64,000 nucleotides of DNA, taken from SMWN01 sp965261165. Lineage in GTDB: Bacteria; Pseudomonadota; Gammaproteobacteria; Eutrophobiales; Eutrophobiaceae. Positions 45,776 to 54,401 of the stretch are shown in pieces (positions within the stretch are counted from its first letter, which is position 1; each line of letters starts with the position of its first letter). The stretch is taken from the NCBI GenBank assembly GCA_965261165.1, contig OZ253445.1, positions 868,001 through 932,000 on the forward strand, read 5' to 3'. The notes beneath the pieces are model-generated. The model saw nothing but the letters and a program-made list of their open reading frames with translations. It was not told the DNA's origin and did no database searches. A program made the translations under genes and the position numbers.

Positions 45776-46673
45776 AATGTTTATGAACAACAAACCAAAA
45801 TTTTATCGTCAGATATTTTTGCTAAGTTTATTAGATTTAATTGGTGGAAATATCAATAAGACACACCTGCAAAAACAGTGTTTTTTATTTTCTCAGCGAC
45901 AACCAATGGGTTATGATTTTGTGCCTTATCAATACGGCTGTTATTCTTTTCAACTCAATAAAGATTTGCAAGACCTGTCCGAACAAGGTTTTATTGAGAT
46001 ATTAGAATCAAGCATTAACTTAGCAACACAAAATTCGATTGCCTGGCTTAAAACAAGGGATAGTAATAGTTTGTTAAAATATCCTGATGAATATAAACAA
46101 TTAAAAGGCGATGATTTAATTGCCTTTGTTTACAAGAAGTATCCCTATTATGCAATCAACAGCGAAATTATTGATAGAGTTTGCTCAGCCCAAGAGAAAA
46201 CTAAAATTGAAAATAAAAAACAACAAATAAAGAAAAAAAATTCTGCCATTTATACGCTTGGTTATGAAGGCATCAGTTTGGAAGCATATATAAACAAACT
46301 CATTCAAAATAACATAAAACTATTATGCGATGTGAGAAAAAACCCCTTGAGCCGTAAATTTGGCTTTAGTTATAAAGCGTTGAACAATATTCTTCCTAAA
46401 TTTGGTATCCATTATGAGCATATTCCAGAACTAGGCATTGCGTCTGATAAAAGGCAAGATTTAGGCGATGTTAATTCATATAAAAAACTATTCGATGAAT
46501 ATAGAACTATATTACCGCGAAGAAAGCAAGCATTGCAGGAGGTGTTAGATTTGCAAGAAAAATACCAACGAATTGCATTGACCTGTTTTGAGAAATCACA
46601 TCACGATTGCCATCGACATTGCATCAGTGATTATTTTGTGGATAATTATGCAATTAAAACGGTTCATTTGTAA
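45756..46673 (+). CDS. DUF488-domain protein with N-terminal extension
   Basis: A 305-aa protein. Residues about 165-300 are a DUF488 domain: YTLGYEGISLEAYI, LLCDVRKNPLSRKFGF, IHYEHIPELGI and the C-terminal CFEKSHHDCHRHC, which resembles a metal-binding or active-site cluster. The N-terminal ~150 residues (KTHLQKQCFLFSQRQ, GCYSFQLNKDLQDL) resemble a winged-helix/Panacea-like module, a weak call. Starts at 45777 or 45783 are also possible. It lies in a defence island with a split partner gene three bases downstream, an arrangement typical of island-borne DUF488 genes; biochemical function unknown. Confidence 0.65.
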   Translation: MKNDYREMFMNNKPKFYRQIFLLSLLDLIGGNINKTHLQKQCFLFSQRQPMGYDFVPYQYGCYSFQLNKDLQDLSEQGFIEILESSINLATQNSIAWLKTRDSNSLLKYPDEYKQLKGDDLIAFVYKKYPYYAINSEIIDRVCSAQEKTKIENKKQQIKKKNSAIYTLGYEGISLEAYINKLIQNNIKLLCDVRKNPLSRKFGFSYKALNNILPKFGIHYEHIPELGIASDKRQDLGDVNSYKKLFDEYRTILPRRKQALQEVLDLQEKYQRIALTCFEKSHHDCHRHCISDYFVDNYAIKTVHL

Positions 46674-46675
46674 TT

Positions 46676-47499
46676 ATGCTAACCAAAGTTTTAATTAGCG
46701 TTAAAACGTATCCTACGTTATCAACAAAGTATAATGAATTGGTATGTACGGCTGGATTTTTAGAAGATGGCACTTGGATAAGGATTTACCCTTTGCCGTT
46801 CAGAGCATTAGAAAATGAACAACAATATAAAAAATGGCAGTGGATAGAATTGGACTTAGAAAAAAACCCATCTGACCGCAGACCGGAAAGTTATCGAGTC
46901 GGAAATTTGGAGTCTTTGAACATTATTGAGCAGTTAGGCACCGAGCAAAACTGGTACAGACGCAAAGAGGTAATCAATAAATCATTTATTTATGATGATT
47001 TGAATGTGTTAATTAGCAAGGCAGATATAGATAATGAACTATCGTTAGCAACTTTTAAGCCCACAAAAATTATTGATTTTATTGTTGAAGAAGTGGATCG
47101 AGAGTGGGACAGTCAAAATTAGCAACCTTAAAGGCAAAATCTAAACAATTATCTCTGTTTCAAACCGAGGCCAAAGTAAAAAAAGAGTTTGAGCATGTTA
47201 AAAAATTACCTCATAAATTTTCATACAAGTTTGAGGATATAAACGGCAAGGAATCTACCTTAATGATAGAAGATTGGGAAATAGGTGCACTATATTGGAA
47301 TTGCTTAAGAAATTGTAATGGCGATGAAAAATCTGCTATTCAACAAGTGAAAAACAAATATTTTGATAAATTTATTAGCGAATGTGATGTTTTGCTATTT
47401 TTAGGCACAACCCTTAAATATCATGGTTGGGCCAACAATCCGTTTGTTGTTGTCGGCGTTTTTTACCCAAAAAAAGAACTGCAACAGACCTTTTTGTAA
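46676..47499 (+). pseudogene. DUF488-partner protein split by a one-base deletion
   Basis: Two overlapping frames (46676-47122, 148 aa; 47104-47499, 131 aa) read as one ~275-aa protein. The first ends REWDSQN-stop; adding one A to the AAAA run near 47117 gives REWDSQKLATLKAK and continues into the second frame. The first half has VLISVKTYPTLS and GFLEDGTWIRIYPLPFR; the second has IEDWEIGALYWNC and a C-terminal WANNPFVVVGVFYP strand. Proteins joining these two halves occur next to DUF488 genes. Either a recent pseudogene or a base-calling gap; no biochemical function assigned. Confidence 0.65.
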
Positions 47500-47662
47500 A
47501 AAATATCTTCACCAACACACATCAAGGGATAAATATTTACGACAAGGAATTAATCAAGTTATCTATTTTGATAAATGGTAAGCAATTTTTGTAGACAAAG
47601 ATTTATGACAGCTCACTTTAGTGCTGCTTGGCGACATCACTTTTAATAATTAAATAACTTGC

Positions 47663-48283
47663 TCAACCCATCGACTTTTTATATTTATCGTAAAAGGCGA
47701 TGACCTTTTTTACATAGTTCTGGGTTTCTTTATACGGAGGAATTTTGTTGTTGTACTTCTTAACTGCGCCTTCGCCAGCATTGTAAGCCGCCAAGGCTAA
47801 TTTTAAGTCGTTATTGTATAGGACCAGTAGGTGACGAAGATATCGCGAACCGCCACTGATGTTCTCATAAGGATTGCGTCTGTTGTTGACGCCATAACGT
47901 TTTGCAGTGCCGGGCATGAGTTGCATTAATCCTACTGCGCCTGCCTTGGAAACAGCGTCAGAGTCATAGGCAGACTCCGCAGTAATCACCGCATGTAGCA
48001 AAGACTTCGGCAACTTGTAGCGCTTGGCCATGATATCGATTGTGTCAGAATGCTTTTTCCTGTTTTCCTCAAAATTTTGATATCGCATGGAGCCAACTTT
48101 TAAAGGCACCCAACCTTTCCATGTCTTTACCAGTTTGACGTACTTACTATTTTGCGGGGTATCAGTCAGAGTCACGCGACCTCGTTTATCTGTATATTTA
48201 TAGACATCTGCATAGGTATTCGGCGCTATGAAAAAAACGCAGATAACAAATATCAGTAAATTGAATTTCTGAGCCAACCGCAT
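47663..48283 (-). CDS. Lytic transglycosylase with N-terminal DUF4124 domain
   Basis: A 206-aa secreted protein. Signal peptide about residues 1-25 (LLIFVICVFFIAPNTYA), DUF4124 (DVYKYTDKRGRVTLTDTP), then an SLT domain with catalytic Glu in ITAESAYDSDAVSKAGAVG, the GLMQLMPGTAKRYGV motif and AYNAGEGAVKKY. It cuts peptidoglycan glycan strands in the periplasm. It marks the return to chromosomal housekeeping genes after the defence island. Confidence 0.9.
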   Translation of the reverse strand: MRLAQKFNLLIFVICVFFIAPNTYADVYKYTDKRGRVTLTDTPQNSKYVKLVKTWKGWVPLKVGSMRYQNFEENRKKHSDTIDIMAKRYKLPKSLLHAVITAESAYDSDAVSKAGAVGLMQLMPGTAKRYGVNNRRNPYENISGGSRYLRHLLVLYNNDLKLALAAYNAGEGAVKKYNNKIPPYKETQNYVKKVIAFYDKYKKSMG

Positions 48284-48339
48284 AAATTTAAACCACCAAT
48301 CGCATATTTAAACCATTATTTTCTAAATCAAACGTAACA

Positions 48340-48822
48340 CTATAATAAATAAACGATTATTTGAAGCATTATCAGTGCATAAATCCCGGCCAAAACGTCA
48401 TCCAGCATAATACCTAAACCGCCTGATATCTCGCCATCCAGCCAGCTAATTGGCCATGGCTTCCAGATATCAAACAGACGAAACAATACAAAACCAAGGA
48501 TCACAAAATACCAATCTGGTGGAATCATCGTCATAGCGATCAAGAAGCCAACCATCTCGTCCCAGACAATCCCACCATGATCATGCACCCCCAGATGGTT
48601 CGCAGTGACTTCACATAACCAAATACCCAACAAAAACAAGGCAATAGTAACGCCAATATAAACAGGCCAAGCCAGATAAATCATCGGCAGATAAAACAAT
48701 ATCCCGACAAGTGTGCCCATGGTTCCGGGCATTTTTGGTGAGCAGCCTATTCCAAACCCCAACGCAAGCAGGTGAATCGGATTTTTCAGGAATCCCCGGG
48801 GGATAGGTGCGTTTTTACCCAT
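48340..48822 (-). CDS. pgpA: Phosphatidylglycerophosphatase A
   Basis: A 160-aa inner-membrane enzyme that dephosphorylates phosphatidylglycerol-phosphate. Family marks are GFGIGCSPKMPGTMGTLVG at the N-terminus, DHGGIVWDEMVGFLIAM with the acidic pair, FRLFDIWKPWPI and GGLGIMLDDVLAGIYA, with four hydrophobic segments. Length is normal. Confidence 0.94.
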   Translation of the reverse strand: MGKNAPIPRGFLKNPIHLLALGFGIGCSPKMPGTMGTLVGILFYLPMIYLAWPVYIGVTIALFLLGIWLCEVTANHLGVHDHGGIVWDEMVGFLIAMTMIPPDWYFVILGFVLFRLFDIWKPWPISWLDGEISGGLGIMLDDVLAGIYALIMLQIIVYLL

Positions 48823-48945
48823 TAAGCTTGTATTTAATTACCTGAGTTTCGATGCTAGCTTTAAGCAAACAGAATATACTATGGCTCAGCGATATGTAAG
48901 GTAAGCCCATTTGTATAACTATATAGTCTTTGTTGGAGGATAAAA

Positions 48946-49848
48946 ATGATGCGCATAGGACTATTTCTAGCCACTAATGCCGCTATTCTGGTATTGATTA
49001 GTATTACTTTTCAGGTGTTTGGCATCGAAGGCATATTAGATGAGAACGGTGTAGACCTTAACCTTAATGCTTTGCTAATCATGTCTGCAGTGATTGGTTT
49101 TAGTGGTTCACTTATCTCACTTGCCATCTCCAAATGGTCAGCTAAAAAAGCGTTGGGAGTTTATGTTATTGAAACGGCTGGAGACCAAGATCAACAATGG
49201 TTAGTTGATACTGTAAAACGACAGGCTAAGCAAGCTGGCATCGGCATGCCTGAAGTTGGTGTATTTGAATCCTCTCAACCCAATGCCTTTGCTACAGGAA
49301 TTAATCGAAATAATGCATTAGTTGCAGTGAGCACAGGCCTGCTCCAACACATGACCAAAGATGAAGTCGAAGCCGTCCTCGCTCATGAAGTCAGTCATGT
49401 TAGCAATGGCGATATGATCACCATGGGGTTAATACAAGGCGTGATCAATACCTTTGTTATTTTTCTATCACGTGTGATTGGCTTCTTTGTTGATCGCCTC
49501 ATCTTCAAAACACGGCATGGCATGGGACCTGGTTATTACATCACTTCCATCCTTGCGCAAATTTTACTATCCATTCTCGCAAGCATCATCGTTAAATGGT
49601 TTTCTCGCTGGCGTGAATTTCATGCAGATGCAGGCGCCGCCGATCTTGCCGGTAGACAAAAAATGATTGCAGCACTTAAACGTTTGCAAACTATAGATGA
49701 CCCTCAAGACCTTCCCGGTGAATTTTCTTCCTTCGGGGTTTCGGGGAGCATTAGTGGCGGACTCAGAAGTCTGTTCATGACCCATCCGCCTTTGGAGAAA
49801 CGAATCGAAGCACTGGAAGCTTCTGCAAATGTGGTTAATAGACAATAA
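48946..49848 (+). CDS. htpX: Protease HtpX (M48 family)
   Basis: Membrane zinc metalloprotease involved in quality control of inner-membrane proteins. The 300-aa product has two N-terminal membrane helices (about 5-25, 40-60), the HEVSH zinc motif in VLAHEVSHVSNGD near residue 147, further helices about 155-210, and the third zinc-ligand region WREFHADAGAADL. SD GGAGG is seven bases before the ATG. The end is followed by an IS5-end fragment. Confidence 0.95.
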   Translation: MMRIGLFLATNAAILVLISITFQVFGIEGILDENGVDLNLNALLIMSAVIGFSGSLISLAISKWSAKKALGVYVIETAGDQDQQWLVDTVKRQAKQAGIGMPEVGVFESSQPNAFATGINRNNALVAVSTGLLQHMTKDEVEAVLAHEVSHVSNGDMITMGLIQGVINTFVIFLSRVIGFFVDRLIFKTRHGMGPGYYITSILAQILLSILASIIVKWFSRWREFHADAGAADLAGRQKMIAALKRLQTIDDPQDLPGEFSSFGVSGSISGGLRSLFMTHPPLEKRIEALEASANVVNRQ

Positions 49849-49860
49849 AATAAAAATATT

Positions 49861-49963
49861 GAGGGGAAATTCTCGCAAAACGAAATCTTTTTATACAAAA
49901 CTTTATACAAAATAATGTGGCCTGCACGTCTTGTTCGGTGGTTTTTCATGGTGCAAAAGTCGC
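49861..49963. mobile_element. IS5-type element end, second copy
   Basis: About 103 bp matching the right end of the remnant at 14850-14953: both begin GAGGG(A/G)AAATTCTCGC, share CGAAA(C/T)C and an ACTTTATA block, and end GTGCAAAAGTCGC versus ATGCAAAAATTCTC. Only the right end of the element is present. It lies 12 bp after the htpX stop. Confidence 0.55.
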
Positions 49964-50005
49964 TAAATATATTTTTCAGACCGGTAATTCTAAAACAGAA
50001 ATCGC

Positions 50006-50572
50006 TTAAGGCAATTCCGTGGTGATTTGTATTGTGGGCTTACGTACCATCCGGGGAACCTCTTCAGCATAGCCATACCAGAACAATCCGACGACGGCTT
50101 CCGTTGCCGAGTTAATCCATAACAGATCATAAAAACATTTGTCTCGAATAATATCACCTGTTGACCATTTGACACCAACACCTTCATTCCATAGCGCCAG
50201 CATCAGGTTTTGTGTCGCACAACAACAGGCAGCATAGTCCTCCTGATTTCTGGTCGGGTCATCTGATTTGGAGCAGGTCATGACAAACCATCCGGGCATC
50301 TTCTGCCAACGTCTTTCTTTTGCCAGCGCAGCAGCATCTCCTTTTTTTTCTCTAGTAATTTCCGAATTGAGTTTAATGACTGAATTCACCGTTTCATTAC
50401 CCAACAAATAAAAGTGCCATGGTTCAGTTAAATGATGATTTGGTGCCCACCTCGCGAGATCTATAGCCTCCATGAGTTTTTCCTGAGGTCGCATACCTTC
50501 CTTAAATTGATGAATCGTGCGCCTACCTGATATCAACTCAATAAGTTTTGAACTAGTTATTTCCTTTGACAT
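50006..50572 (-). CDS. Nitroreductase-family FMN protein
   Basis: A 188-aa nitroreductase-fold protein. The N-terminal SGRRTIHQF is the FMN-phosphate-binding motif. LARWAPNHHLTEPWHFYLLG and the C-terminal EAVVGLFWYGYAEEVP fit the family. It likely reduces nitro or quinone substrates with NAD(P)H; the substrate is not knowable. Small, stand-alone, reverse strand. Confidence 0.88.
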   Translation of the reverse strand: MSKEITSSKLIELISGRRTIHQFKEGMRPQEKLMEAIDLARWAPNHHLTEPWHFYLLGNETVNSVIKLNSEITREKKGDAAALAKERRWQKMPGWFVMTCSKSDDPTRNQEDYAACCCATQNLMLALWNEGVGVKWSTGDIIRDKCFYDLLWINSATEAVVGLFWYGYAEEVPRMVRKPTIQITTELP

Positions 50573-50873
50573 GAATTTACCTGAAAATATGATGATAAAT
50601 ATTATTGATTCTTGACTAAATATTTCTTCGCCCTGATCTTACCTGATGATTCTATGAATTCCTTATTAAGGCCTTACTCCTTTTAAGTCTTACCTCCAGA
50701 ATTTCTTTTGCTTTTGCAAGATCAATATTTTGCTCCTTTAGAGATACGGCGGCCAGATGAATCTAACATGACAAAATAAAAATAGATTAGGAACAAAATA
50801 TTGCTGTAAGAAATCTATTATCCAATCTTAACCATGCTGAATACAAAAAATATCTCAACCAAAAAAACATTAC
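50573..50873. other. AT-rich gap before the minisatellite
   Basis: No gene with a start. A reverse-strand reading around 50680-50760 (IDLAKAKEILEVRLKRS) looks like a decayed small helical protein. Otherwise nothing recognised. Confidence 0.35.
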
Positions 50874-51042
50874 GACCGCCATGGACGGCGGAAGTGCAAA
50901 TAACGCAGGAGCAGTTAATTTGCCGACCGCCATGGACGGCGGAAGTGCAAATAACGCAGGAGCAGTTAATTTGCCGACCGCCATGGACGGCGGAAGTGCA
51001 AATAACGCAGGAGCAGTTAATTTGCCGACCGCCATGGACGGC
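50874..51042. repeat. 51-bp tandem repeat (minisatellite), 3 full copies plus partial
   Basis: Identical 51-bp units start at 50874, 50925 and 50976, with a partial fourth at 51027-51042. Each contains a CCGCC-ATGGAC-GGCGG hairpin. 51 is a multiple of three, so open frames on either strand simply repeat 17 residues (reverse: MAVGKLTAPALFALPPS). There are no variable spacers, so this is not a CRISPR array. Confidence 0.95.
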
Positions 51043-51281
51043 AGGACTGAAGCCCCCCCCCCTGCCGATGCTGGTTACTGCGGAAGTGCACTATTTCTAT
51101 CTAGTCAGCCTATTTATACAGCATGATTGCTACAACACTATTAATAACCAGACCCTGCTTTTATCATGCCTCTTACTTTTAATCAGGTCTTGCCTAAGGA
51201 AGCATTTTCCAATCCATAAATGCGTCTAAAGAGTAGGCAAGAGAGCGTTTTGTCAGCCAGCTTTTAGCCCCTTGTCCATTA

Positions 51282-52553
51282 TTAATGTCCATTATAATGG
51301 TTTTTAAAGAGTTTCTGGTGCACCCTTTGCAGTTGGTCCGCCGCCTGATTGTCGCTGATCTGATAAGCGACTTCATCCAGTATTTCAAAACTGAGGCCGG
51401 GTTTCAAATAGTCTTTCGCATTAGGCAGTGATTTGAGCTTATCGTAAGGTGTCATCATATTTTCATAACGATAGATCTGGCGTTCTTTGCCCTTGGCATC
51501 GGTGCGAGTCTCAGGGAAAAAGCCGGGGCGCTGGTAGTTGAGGTATGGATTGAGGTGCTGACGGTTGAAGTCGTTGATCAGCGCAGCCCAATGTTGAGGA
51601 ATGTGGCTATAACCGAAGGTTTTCCTCACCACAGAGGCGTTTTTGCTTTCCGCTAGGGCATGGTCATTACTGTGCCTGGAACGTGACTTTGTGAAGTCGA
51701 TGTGCAGCTTCTCCAGCAACCCGGGGCGCTGGTAGTTGAGGTATGGGATGATAGTTGATGTATTCCGAGCCGTTGTCGGTATGGAAGCTGATGATGATAA
51801 AAGGCAATTGATCCAACAGTCGTTGCAGCGCGGGAATGCGGTAGCACGCGCTGATCCTTTCGACGGCACAGACAATCTCGCACTGAGTGACTTCATCGAC
51901 GGCGTTGATATGATAGACCCCCTTCTGTTTGTCTAAATCCCCCTGATGGACAGTGTCAATGCGGATATAGCCAGGTTGCCCATTGGGCTTTGCCAAGTTG
52001 CCCATTGGGCTTAGGCTGACGTCTCTCGCCGATTTTGGATGGCTTGGACTGCGTCTTTTGGAAGTAACGCCGTCGATGCGTATAGCCGGTGGATTTTCTC
52101 AGCTTGTACCGGTGACTGACAGAGATCGATGCCAGCGTGGTGTATTGCGTTTGTCCAAATACCGCACAAGCCCGCTCACAGAGCTGCTTAACCGCTTGGC
52201 CGCAGGGCGGGTCATGGTGCTCATCCATGTCTGCCAACAGGCGAATATCTTCTGCTGTGTATTGGGTCTTGAAGCCAGATACGGTGCGCTGGAGTCGGCC
52301 GCTCTTGCGCTACTGGGCAATCATCCGCGTCAGTTGTTGACGGGAGTAACCGCTGAGCTTCATCAGATAACGGATCATCAGCCCTTGCTCTGGCGGCTAC
52401 AGGTCAAATAGCGGAATCTGACCAGTTGCCCCTGAACCCAGCGGTAGCAGGTAGCCTAGTCGCTGATCACTGAAAAAGCCACTGTCTGGGTGCCAGGAAA
52501 TCGGCAAGCTGATCAATTGTGGTTAAGTCTTCAAGTTTCATGATGGTCTTCAT
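51282..52553 (-). pseudogene. DDE integrase-core (rve-type) transposase, broken
   Basis: Reads from MKTIMKLEDLTTIDQLADFL at 52553 through RYLMKLSGYSRQQLTRMIAQ (then an in-frame stop), LLADMDEHHD, IRIDTVHQGD and SFHTDNGSEYINY, to TKSRSRHSNDHALAESKNAS and the FFPETRTDAKGKERQIY tail. The catalytic D, D and E positions can be found in pieces. It is interrupted by the stop near 52300, a 21-bp local duplication at about 51971-52012, and a 26-bp copy of downstream sequence (51523-51548 duplicated at 51721-51746) that shifts the frame. Inactive IS transposase. Confidence 0.85.
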
Positions 52554-52712
52554 CCTCCCATCATGAACTGATCGCTATTTGCTGTCAGCCCGCTCCAGAC
52601 GCATTTCATATTAGAAACACGGCCCTCCCTTTAGACTCATTTCATATTGGACAAGGCTGTTTTTGAGTAAAACTCTCGGCACTATCTCCGTACTACCTGC
52701 TGTAATCTGCAG

Positions 52713-52791
52713 TAATGGCCAGCCATAAAGCTTGAAGGAGGGATTCGCAGACCATTGAAGCGCTGGCGCTACTCTATCTGGGGGTTTGGGT
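52713..52791. repeat. 79-bp direct repeat, copy 1
   Basis: Begins TAATGGCCAGCCATAAAGC and ends ATCTGGGGGTTTGGGT. It matches 53568-53646 with essentially one difference in the last part. Similarity extends weakly about 50 bp upstream (TTTTTGAGTAAA...CTC.GCACTAT). Confidence 0.9.
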
Positions 52792-52871
52792 ATTAGGACG
52801 GATAACTTACTCGTAACAAAACAGGTACTATATGTTGCTACCGTGATCCCTCATTGTGGTATGCTGTGCCC

Positions 52872-53084
52872 ATGACTACTGTGATTTCTGAAGTATACGA
52901 AGCCTTCCGTGCGGCGGGTGTCTCTGAATACAAAACCAGGCAGGCGGCAGAAGCACTGAGCGCGGAAAACCTCGCAACCAAACAGGATATTGAAGAGCTG
53001 AAAGCCAACAATCGCCTGTTCAAGTGGATGCTCGGATTTAATCTGACCTTCGCCCTGACCATTCTCTGGAAAATTTTCAGCTAA
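52872..53084 (+). CDS. Small coiled-coil protein with C-terminal membrane anchor (DUF1640-like)
   Basis: A 70-aa product from ATG 52872. AAGVSEYKTRQAAEALSAEN and LATKQDIEELKANNRLFKW form an amphipathic, coiled-coil-like region, followed by a hydrophobic helix (MLGFNLTFALTILWKIF). This is the DUF1640/CCDC90-like layout of small bacterial proteins often found near mobile elements. It sits between the two copies of the 79-bp repeat. Confidence 0.65.
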   Translation: MTTVISEVYEAFRAAGVSEYKTRQAAEALSAENLATKQDIEELKANNRLFKWMLGFNLTFALTILWKIFS

Positions 53085-53099
53085 TTTTATCTCCTGGCA

Positions 53100-53222
53100 C
53101 AGATCCCAGATAACCAGGATATCCAATGCCTGTGCCCGCCGGGTGATGTCTGCCATATCCAGCACCCAACCGGACTTGTAGTGAACCCGGGTCAGGCACA
53201 GCACCGCCACCTGCTCTAGAAA
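53100..53222 (-). pseudogene. Kynureninase fragment
   Basis: A reverse-strand reading of about 40 codons, VAVLCLTRVHYKSGWVLDMAD then LDILVIWDLC, matches the central PLP-binding part of kynureninase (KynU). There is no start and neither domain end is present. It is an orphan exchange or deletion scrap lying between the two 79-bp repeats. Confidence 0.7.
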
Positions 53223-53245
53223 TTGCACTTACGACTTGATTCTAA

Positions 53246-53459
53246 GCTGGTTAACAACAAAGGTTTGCACCATAACCCTGTATCACCCAAAGAGAATGAT
53301 GGCTTGGGTTGGAAAAGAACAGCAATTTAGACTGGATTTGCTGCTGATGCGTTTCTATAGGGAGCCTCAATCCCCCGATAGAAATCTCTTAGCCACAGGA
53401 AGCCCTAGCTGTATGCTGGTTAACAACCGGGGTTTGCACCAAAACCCACCATCACCCAA
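53246..53459. repeat. Two 45-bp related copies with GCTGGTTAACAAC
   Basis: 53246-53290 and 53415-53459 share GCTGGTTAACAAC, GGTTTGCACCA and ATCACCCAA in the same order and spacing. No coding function seen in the 53229-53567 interval. Confidence 0.75.
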
Positions 53460-53567
53460 TGGGTGCACAGCTCAAGGCTTATGACTAGGGTATCTTACAA
53501 ACTCGACACAACCAGCTCTTGCGCCGAACAAGGGTTTTTTGAGTAAAGCACTCAGCACTATCCGCCG

Positions 53568-53646
53568 TAATGGCCAGCCATAAAGCTTGAAGGAGGGATT
53601 CGCAGACCATTGAAGCGCTGGCGCTACTCTATCTGGGGATTTGGGT
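53568..53646. repeat. 79-bp direct repeat, copy 2
   Basis: Same sequence as 52713-52791, ending ATCTGGGGATTTGGGT. It is followed by about 58 bp before the reverse-strand hypothetical gene. The two copies lie 776 bp apart in direct orientation. Confidence 0.9.
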
Positions 53647-53704
53647 GCTGAGATTTAATGGTATCCGTCAGAACCAACCGTTATGCTAAGGTCTCTCGTT
53701 ATCA

Positions 53705-53998
53705 CTAAACAATATCTATTTTAAAAGGAATCATTCCTTTTCTTTGAGACTCAGCGATATACGACCTAATATCAACCTCAGAAATCCCAGATCTTTGAGC
53801 AAGTTCTCTTGCATCAATTTTTCCATCATCTCGTATCATTTGAAGCGCAAACTCTGCTGTTTGTTTTAATTGATCTTTATATTCGTAGCCATAATAGGTT
53901 AATCCCGCACCAAGAATAAAAAGCACAAATCCAAATCCAATAATTCCATCATCCCCACCATCAACCGCTCCGATAAAAGCAAAAAAGCCCAGTACCAT
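53705..53998 (-). CDS. Small membrane protein with C-terminal helix-turn-helix-like tail
   Basis: From the ATG at 53998 the product is 97 aa: two hydrophobic segments (MVLGFFAFIGAV, GIIGFGFVLFILGAGLTYYG), then a cytosolic part with IDARELAQRSGISEVDIRSY, which resembles a small winged-helix. The open frame reaches 54031, but bases above 54006 belong to the inserted IS1595 end, so the native 5' region has probably been replaced. Function unknown. Confidence 0.5.
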   Translation of the reverse strand: MVLGFFAFIGAVDGGDDGIIGFGFVLFILGAGLTYYGYEYKDQLKQTAEFALQMIRDDGKIDARELAQRSGISEVDIRSYIAESQRKGMIPFKIDIV

Positions 53999-54006
53999 TA
54001 AACCAA

Positions 54007-54323
54007 GGGGCTGTCCTAGATAACACATCAAAGGTGTTATTATGGGAAGTATGAGAAAGAGTCGTTTAAGTCGCTATAAACAGGGTCGTCTTATTCAACA
54101 TTTTGTGTCTGGCTCAACAGCACGAACTGCGGCATCAATGGTTGGAGTCAACAAGACGACATCAGCCTATTTTTATCATCGGTTGCGCGAGATTATTGCC
54201 GATGAACTTGAGCAAGAAAGTCATGCGGTTTTTGACGGAGAAATTGAAGTGGACGAGTCTTATTTTGGTGGTGTTGGCAAAGGTAAGCGAGGTCGAGGAG
54301 CGTATCTCGGTGTTCTTTGTTGA
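54007..54323 (+). mobile_element. IS1595 (ISXO2-like) element, left end and transposase N-terminus
   Basis: Begins with the inverted-repeat end GGGGCTGTCCTAGATAACA. The transposase starts at ATG 54042 with SRLSRYKQGRLIQHF and reaches the family's EVDESYFGGVGKGKRGRG before it is cut at about 54305; a stop follows at 54323. The catalytic C-terminal half is missing. Confidence 0.8.
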
Positions 54324-54401
54324 CGATCAACTGGTGAATTTCACCGGTGATTTCATCCCTGGCAGTCAGCCAGACAGCCAGACAAACACCAACTAAAACA
54401 G

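Noticed and set aside
47104..47499. Separate 131-aa gene
   Set aside because: Best explained as the second half of the preceding gene after a one-base loss in an A-run.
50874..51042. CRISPR-like regular repeats
   Set aside because: The whole 51-bp unit repeats without variable spacers; it is a simple tandem repeat, and no cas gene is present.
52099..52411. Forward 142-aa and reverse 73-aa frames
   Set aside because: Out-of-frame readings of the broken integrase-type transposase.
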